Assembly: GCA_934359185.1 (NCBI GenBank)
Contig: CAKRLE010000015.1
Location: 1 to 47,670, forward strand
Direction: 5' to 3'
Length of the DNA stretch: 47,670 bases
Source of the DNA: an uncultured Lachnospira sp.
GTDB taxonomy: Bacteria; Bacillota; Clostridia; Lachnospirales; Lachnospiraceae
Below the pieces are notes generated by a model. It was given only the letters and a program-made list of their open reading frames with translations, did no database searches and was not told where the DNA came from. The position numbers and the translations under genes were made by a program. Shown here piece by piece: positions 44,034 through 47,670 of the stretch (positions are counted from its first letter, which is position 1; every line of letters starts with the position of its first letter).

Positions 44034-44942
44034 ATGCTTGATGTATGTCTGCTTGGAACCAGTGGTATGCTGCCACTGCCTAATCGCTGGCTGACAGCAC
44101 TTATGACAAGATACAATGGAAGCAGCCTTTTGATAGACTGTGGAGAGGGAACCCAGATTGCAATCAAGGAAAAAGGCTGGAGTTTCAATCCTATAGATGT
44201 TATATGCTTTACACATTATCATGCTGATCATATCAGTGGTCTGCCAGGACTTCTTCTTACTATAGGTAATTCAGACAGAACAGAGCCGGTTACGCTTATT
44301 GGACCGAAGGGGCTGTCCAGGGTTGTGTCATCGTTGAGGGTGATAGCGCCAGAGCTGCCATATGAGATAAAGTGTATAGAAATTAATAATCCACAGGAAC
44401 ATTTTTCGATTAAAGGATATGAAATAGATGCTTTTAAAGTTAATCATACAGTCACATGTTATGGTTACAGTATTAATATACCAAGAATAGGCAGATTTGA
44501 TGCTAAAAAGGCTGTGGAACTTGGTATACCACAGCAGATGTGGAATAAGCTCCAGCATGGCCAGAACGTTACTGTGGATGATAAAATATTTTATCCGGAT
44601 ATGGTTATGGGAGAGGCAAGAAAAGGGCTTAAAGTAACATATACGACAGATTCAAGACCGGTTGATTCGATTGTTAATAATGCAAGAGGTTCAGATTTAT
44701 TTATATGCGAAGGCATGTACGGTGAAAATGATAAAGAGTGCAAGGCGAAAGAAAACAGGCATATGACTTTCGAGGAGGCTGCCAGAATGGCAAAAGATGC
44801 GGAGGTTGGGAGTATGTGGCTCACACATTTCAGCCCATCTTTGGTAAGACCGGGAGATTATATAGACCGGGCAAGGAGAATATTTCCGGCAGCAGAGCTG
44901 GGGAGTGATGGAAAGTCGGTAGATCTGATGTTTGGAGACTGA
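44034..44942 (+). CDS. rnz: Ribonuclease Z
   Basis: Endonuclease that trims tRNA 3' ends. This suits genomes with tRNAs lacking encoded CCA, such as the tRNA-Ser at 47.3 kb. The 302-residue metallo-beta-lactamase has LLIDCGEGTQ and the zinc motif HYHADH (residues 61-66). FKVNHTVTCYGY, TTDSRP and MTFEEAARMAKDA...LTHFSPSLV follow. It stands between rimI and a small membrane-anchored gene. Confidence 0.94.
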   Translation: MLDVCLLGTSGMLPLPNRWLTALMTRYNGSSLLIDCGEGTQIAIKEKGWSFNPIDVICFTHYHADHISGLPGLLLTIGNSDRTEPVTLIGPKGLSRVVSSLRVIAPELPYEIKCIEINNPQEHFSIKGYEIDAFKVNHTVTCYGYSINIPRIGRFDAKKAVELGIPQQMWNKLQHGQNVTVDDKIFYPDMVMGEARKGLKVTYTTDSRPVDSIVNNARGSDLFICEGMYGENDKECKAKENRHMTFEEAARMAKDAEVGSMWLTHFSPSLVRPGDYIDRARRIFPAAELGSDGKSVDLMFGD

Positions 44943-44961
44943 TGAAAAGGAGAGTGGCAGT

Positions 44962-45525
44962 ATGAAAAAATATGGTAAGATGATAACGCTTGTTACAACA
45001 ATTGCAGTACTTTGCGTGGCATATTTCTTTTATATTTCCCGAAGAGAGCCCACGCTTGATTCTACTCAGAAGGCTGTTGCCAACCAAAAGCTTTCAGATC
45101 TGATAACGATGGATATAGATAGTGATTATCCAGAATCACCTAAAGAGGTTGTAAAGCTGTATGCAAGGATAGCGACTGCTTATTACAAATCAGAACTTAC
45201 AGATGAACAGATTGAGCAGCTTGGAAGCCAGGCGAGAAAACTGTTTGATTCGGAATTAAAGGGAACACAGACGGACAGCGAGTTTTATAAGGCATTAAAA
45301 CAGGATATAGAGGATTATAGAACTAATAAAAGATATATATCGGATGTCAATATAGAAGATAGCGCACTCGTTAATTATAAGACATTTCAAGGCAAGAAAT
45401 ATGCGTCTTTATATGCGACATTTTCTTTACGGGAGAATGACAAACTGACGTTGTCGAAGACAAAATTCATGCTCCGACAGGATAGTGATGGAAGATGGAA
45501 GATTCTTTACTGGGAGCTGGCTTAG
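44962..45525 (+). CDS. Small membrane-anchored protein, DUF6715-like
   Basis: A 187-residue protein with one N-terminal hydrophobic segment (residues 7-25, signal anchor) and an extracytoplasmic domain. It has DSDYPESPKEVVKLYARIATAYY, a long helical stretch, and the C-terminal FMLRQDSDGRWKILYWELA. This resembles proteins catalogued as DUF6715 in Lachnospiraceae. The label is from memory and uncertain. GGAGAG sets the start, 11 codons inside the longest frame. It lies between rnz and tsaD. The function is unknown. Confidence 0.65.
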   Translation: MKKYGKMITLVTTIAVLCVAYFFYISRREPTLDSTQKAVANQKLSDLITMDIDSDYPESPKEVVKLYARIATAYYKSELTDEQIEQLGSQARKLFDSELKGTQTDSEFYKALKQDIEDYRTNKRYISDVNIEDSALVNYKTFQGKKYASLYATFSLRENDKLTLSKTKFMLRQDSDGRWKILYWELA

Positions 45526-45545
45526 CAAAATAGGAGGTTAAAAAG

Positions 45546-46565
45546 TTGGAAGATGTATTGATTCTGGCTATTGAGAGCTCATGTGATGAGACTGCGGCAG
45601 CAGTTGTGAAGAATGGCAGGGAAGTTCTGTCTAATATTATCAATTCACAGATAGATATACACACAAATTATGGAGGTGTAGTGCCTGAGATAGCATCAAG
45701 AAAGCATATTGAGAATATAGATGGCGTTATAGAACTGGCTCTAAAGCAGGCAGGTGTTACGCTTGATGATATAACAGCTATAGCTGTAACTTATGGACCG
45801 GGGCTTGTCGGTGCACTTCTTGTCGGAGTGGCGGAGGCCAAGGCACTTGCGTTTGCAACAGGCAAACCGCTTGTAGGAGTCCATCACATAGAGGGGCATA
45901 TCAGCGCTAATTATGTTGAGAATCCTGAACTTGAACCTCCTTTTGCAGCGCTTGTGGTATCTGGTGGACATACACATCTTGTTAAAGTTAATGATTATGG
46001 CAGCTATGAGATTATAGGAAGAACAAGAGATGATGCGGCAGGAGAAGCATTTGATAAAGTTGCAAGAGCGGTAGGACTTGGGTATCCGGGTGGACCAAAG
46101 GTTGACAGGCTTGCTAAGGAAGGAAATCCTCATGCATTTGAATTTCCACGTGCGCAGGTAGATGATGCGCCATATGATTTTTCGTTTAGTGGAATCAAAT
46201 CGGCAGTTCTTAATACACTTAACAAATATGAGATGAAGGGTGAGCACATTAATAAGGCAGATCTTGTTGCTTCATTTCAGAATGCGGTTGTTGACGCGCT
46301 TGTGTCAAGGGCGATGAAGCTTGTTAAAGAGCAGAAGTTTGACAAACTGGCTGTTGCTGGTGGGGTTGCGTCTAATTCTGCTTTAAGAGCAGCTCTTAAA
46401 GCGGCGTGTGATGAAGCTGGGGTTAAATTCTACTCACCATCACCTGGATTATGTACTGATAATGCAGTTATGATTGGTGCGGCAGGATATTATGAATATA
46501 TTAATGGAACAAGACATGGCTATGATCTGAATGCTGTGCCTAACCTTAAATTAGGAGAGAGATAA
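45546..46565 (+). CDS. tsaD: tRNA t6A synthase subunit TsaD
   Basis: Transfers threonylcarbamoyl to A37 of ANN-reading tRNAs. The 339-residue ASKHA protein has [39 protein letters not shown] (metal ligands H114, H118), [22 protein letters not shown] and [24 protein letters not shown] comes near the end. The start is TTG with AGGAGGT upstream. Its last base is the first base of the ispD ATG. Confidence 0.97.
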   Translation: MEDVLILAIESSCDETAAAVVKNGREVLSNIINSQIDIHTNYGGVVPEIASRKHIENIDGVIELALKQAGVTLDDITAIAVTYGPGLVGALLVGVAEAKALAFATGKPLVGVHHIEGHISANYVENPELEPPFAALVVSGGHTHLVKVNDYGSYEIIGRTRDDAAGEAFDKVARAVGLGYPGGPKVDRLAKEGNPHAFEFPRAQVDDAPYDFSFSGIKSAVLNTLNKYEMKGEHINKADLVASFQNAVVDALVSRAMKLVKEQKFDKLAVAGGVASNSALRAALKAACDEAGVKFYSPSPGLCTDNAVMIGAAGYYEYINGTRHGYDLNAVPNLKLGER

Positions 46566-47275
46566 TGCATACAACAGCTGTTATTCTTGCGGGTGGTAAA
46601 GGCACGAGAATGAATGCGGATATTCCAAAACAATATATAATGGTGGATAATGAGCCTATTTTGTACTATACAATTAAAGCTTTTGAAGAAAGCAATGTGG
46701 ATGATATCATTATTGTGACAGGAGATTCTGTTGTGTATGGGGAAGCTGAACGCACATATTGTGAACGCATTGTATCTGAAGCTGGATTTGCAAAGGTTAA
46801 AGCATATGCAGATGGTGGCAAAGAAAGATATAATTCGGTCATGAATGGAATGGAAATTATAAATCCATATACAGATATTGTTCTTGTGCATGATGGAGCG
46901 CGTCCTTGTATAGAGCCGGATTATATTAATATCTGTATTGAAGACACTATAAAATATGGTTCTAGCATAATGGCTGTTCCATCTAAGGATACAATTAAGG
47001 TCGTTGACTGCAATGGTGATGTAATTGATACGCCTGACAGAAATACATTGTGGATGATACAGACACCACAGGGGTTTATGTATCGGGAATTAAAAAATGC
47101 ATATAATAAATTAAAAAATAGCAAAAATACTGATTTGAATATCACAGATGATGCAATGGTAATGGAAAACTTTGGGGGCCGCAAACCCCATATTTCAAGG
47201 GGCTTGTACACTAATATCAAAGTTACTACAAAAGAAGATTTAAAAATTTTAAAATTTTTTCTGAAAAAGTGTTGA
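46565..47275 (+). CDS. ispD: 2-C-methyl-D-erythritol 4-phosphate cytidylyltransferase
   Basis: Third enzyme of the MEP isoprenoid pathway (CDP-ME synthesis). The 236-residue protein has AVILAGGKGTRMNADIPKQYI (CTP-binding loop), GGKERYNSVMNGM, VLVHDGARPCIE, VPSKDTIK and IQTPQGF, then LNITDDAMVMENFG. It is coupled to tsaD by one base. Its TGA stop lies inside the -35 box of the tRNA-Ser promoter. Confidence 0.95.
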   Translation: MHTTAVILAGGKGTRMNADIPKQYIMVDNEPILYYTIKAFEESNVDDIIIVTGDSVVYGEAERTYCERIVSEAGFAKVKAYADGGKERYNSVMNGMEIINPYTDIVLVHDGARPCIEPDYINICIEDTIKYGSSIMAVPSKDTIKVVDCNGDVIDTPDRNTLWMIQTPQGFMYRELKNAYNKLKNSKNTDLNITDDAMVMENFGGRKPHISRGLYTNIKVTTKEDLKILKFFLKKC

Positions 47276-47300
47276 CAAACAATAATATGCATGATATTAT
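47272..47300 (+). promoter_or_regulatory. Promoter of tRNA-Ser
   Basis: TTGACA at 47272-47277 and TATTAT at 47295-47300 with a 17-bp spacer. The -35 overlaps the ispD stop codon. Confidence 0.8.
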
Positions 47301-47337
47301 AAACGAGCTGTTGACGAAGCAGTTAATTAAATAGCTT

Positions 47338-47423
47338 GGAGAGGTACCGAAGTGGTCATAACGGGGCGGTCTTGAAAACCGTTTGTCTTCACGGGCGCAT
47401 GGGTTCGAATCCCATCCTCTCCG
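47338..47423 (+). tRNA. tRNA-Ser(UGA)
   Basis: An 86-base class II tRNA. The acceptor stem GGAGAGG pairs with CCTCTCC, followed by discriminator G. The anticodon loop CTTGAAA gives anticodon TGA. The long variable arm and GGTTCGAATCC T-arm fit serine. The CCA end is not encoded. Confidence 0.95.
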
Positions 47424-47427
47424 CTGT

Positions 47428-47458
47428 AAAAAACCACTTGAATAAAGTGGTTTTTTAC
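47428..47458 (+). terminator. Intrinsic terminator after tRNA-Ser
   Basis: A perfect 12-bp stem (47428-47439 with 47445-47456), a five-base loop and a T-run that is part of the stem. Confidence 0.9.
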
Positions 47459-47505
47459 TCCTAATAACGGAGTTGAAAATCTTTAAAACTTTTTTAAAAA
47501 AGTTG

Positions 47506-47534
47506 TTGACAAGATATGACAATGATGTTAATAT
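47506..47534 (+). promoter_or_regulatory. Probable rRNA operon promoter
   Basis: TTGACA at 47506-47511 and TAATAT at 47529-47534 with a 17-bp spacer. A/T tracts upstream (47485-47501) could serve as an UP element. Confidence 0.75.
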
Positions 47535-47536
47535 AA

Positions 47537-47670
47537 ACAAGTCGCTGCGAGCGACACAATAAAAACTCAAATCAAAAGGTTTTGGTTTGAGCGTATAGAA
47601 CCTTGATAACTGAACAGTAAAACAACCCTGAAAATTCTTTAAGAATTTCAGCGATTAAACATCGTTTAAT
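47537..47670 (+). other. 5' leader of an rRNA operon (16S outside the window)
   Basis: The leader holds hairpins GTCGCT/AGCGAC, a 12-bp CTCAAATCAAAA/TTTTGGTTTGAG stem and AAATTCTT/AAGAATTT. The sequence GAACCTTGATAACTGAACAG is typical just ahead of 16S rRNA genes in Firmicutes. The helices are probably RNase III or antitermination elements. Confidence 0.75.

Noticed and set aside
1..47670. CRISPR arrays, insertion sequences, prophage genes
   Set aside because: No regularly spaced direct repeats, transposase or phage-type proteins were seen on either strand.

Overview
The window looks like a chromosome segment from an AT-rich, low-GC Firmicute of the family Lachnospiraceae. It most resembles motile gut species such as Lachnospira/[Eubacterium] eligens. 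This assignment is an inference from gene order (secY-adk-map-KOW-infA-rpmJ-rpsM-rpsK-rpsD-rpoA-rplQ-ecfA-ecfA-ecfT-truA-rplM-rpsI), strong AGGAGG-type ribosome binding sites, Gram-positive promoters, long-form HPF and an ECF vitamin uptake module. No database search was possible.

Region by region. 1-13.3 kb: the end of the spc operon (rplF tail to infA), the alpha operon behind its own promoter and a long structured leader, the ECF energising module plus truA, and rplM-rpsI behind a consensus promoter and an L13-type leader. 13.4-18.1 kb: an accessory patch with a zeta-type toxin/antitoxin pair, a Cof-type HAD phosphatase, a decayed ATPase remnant, a DUF2752 membrane protein, a dGTPase and the C-terminal stump of a HipA kinase. 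18.1-29 kb: mixed, often divergent or convergent metabolic genes. These are a diaminopentanoate-dehydrogenase-like enzyme, a MerR regulator, a carboxymuconolactone-decarboxylase-family protein, two uncharacterised proteins behind a sigma-D (flagellar) promoter, an ECF S component, a tRNA-dihydrouridine synthase coupled to a DUF3880/CgeB-type glycosyltransferase, a serine hydrolase, a cation efflux protein and an SDR. 29-29.6 kb: a gene-free AT-rich segment with a cluster of DnaA boxes. 29.6-36.2 kb: hpf, secA, prfB (without the usual programmed frameshift), cheW and malQ. 36.3-39.4 kb: an ACT-domain regulator, homoserine dehydrogenase and aspartokinase. 39.5-47.3 kb: tex, a YcxB-like protein, then a compact t6A/tRNA maturation run (tsaE, tsaB, rimI, rnz, a small membrane-anchored protein, tsaD) and ispD. 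The window closes with tRNA-Ser(UGA), its terminator, and the promoter and leader of an rRNA operon whose 16S gene lies beyond the end.

How the genes work together. Most of the window is translation and secretion machinery. The ECF module at 8.7-11.2 kb would energise unlinked S components such as the one at 22.3 kb. The MerR gene probably controls itself and the dehydrogenase through a shared dyad, and perhaps the divergent decarboxylase-family gene. The two sigma-D-promoter proteins, CheW and possibly the glycosyltransferase point to a motile cell.

I found no large undescribed multi-gene system. The best candidates for new biology are the sigma-D-driven protein pair, the MerR operator set, the DnaA-box cluster upstream of hpf-secA, the 18-bp operator of the ECF S gene and the long leader before rpsM.
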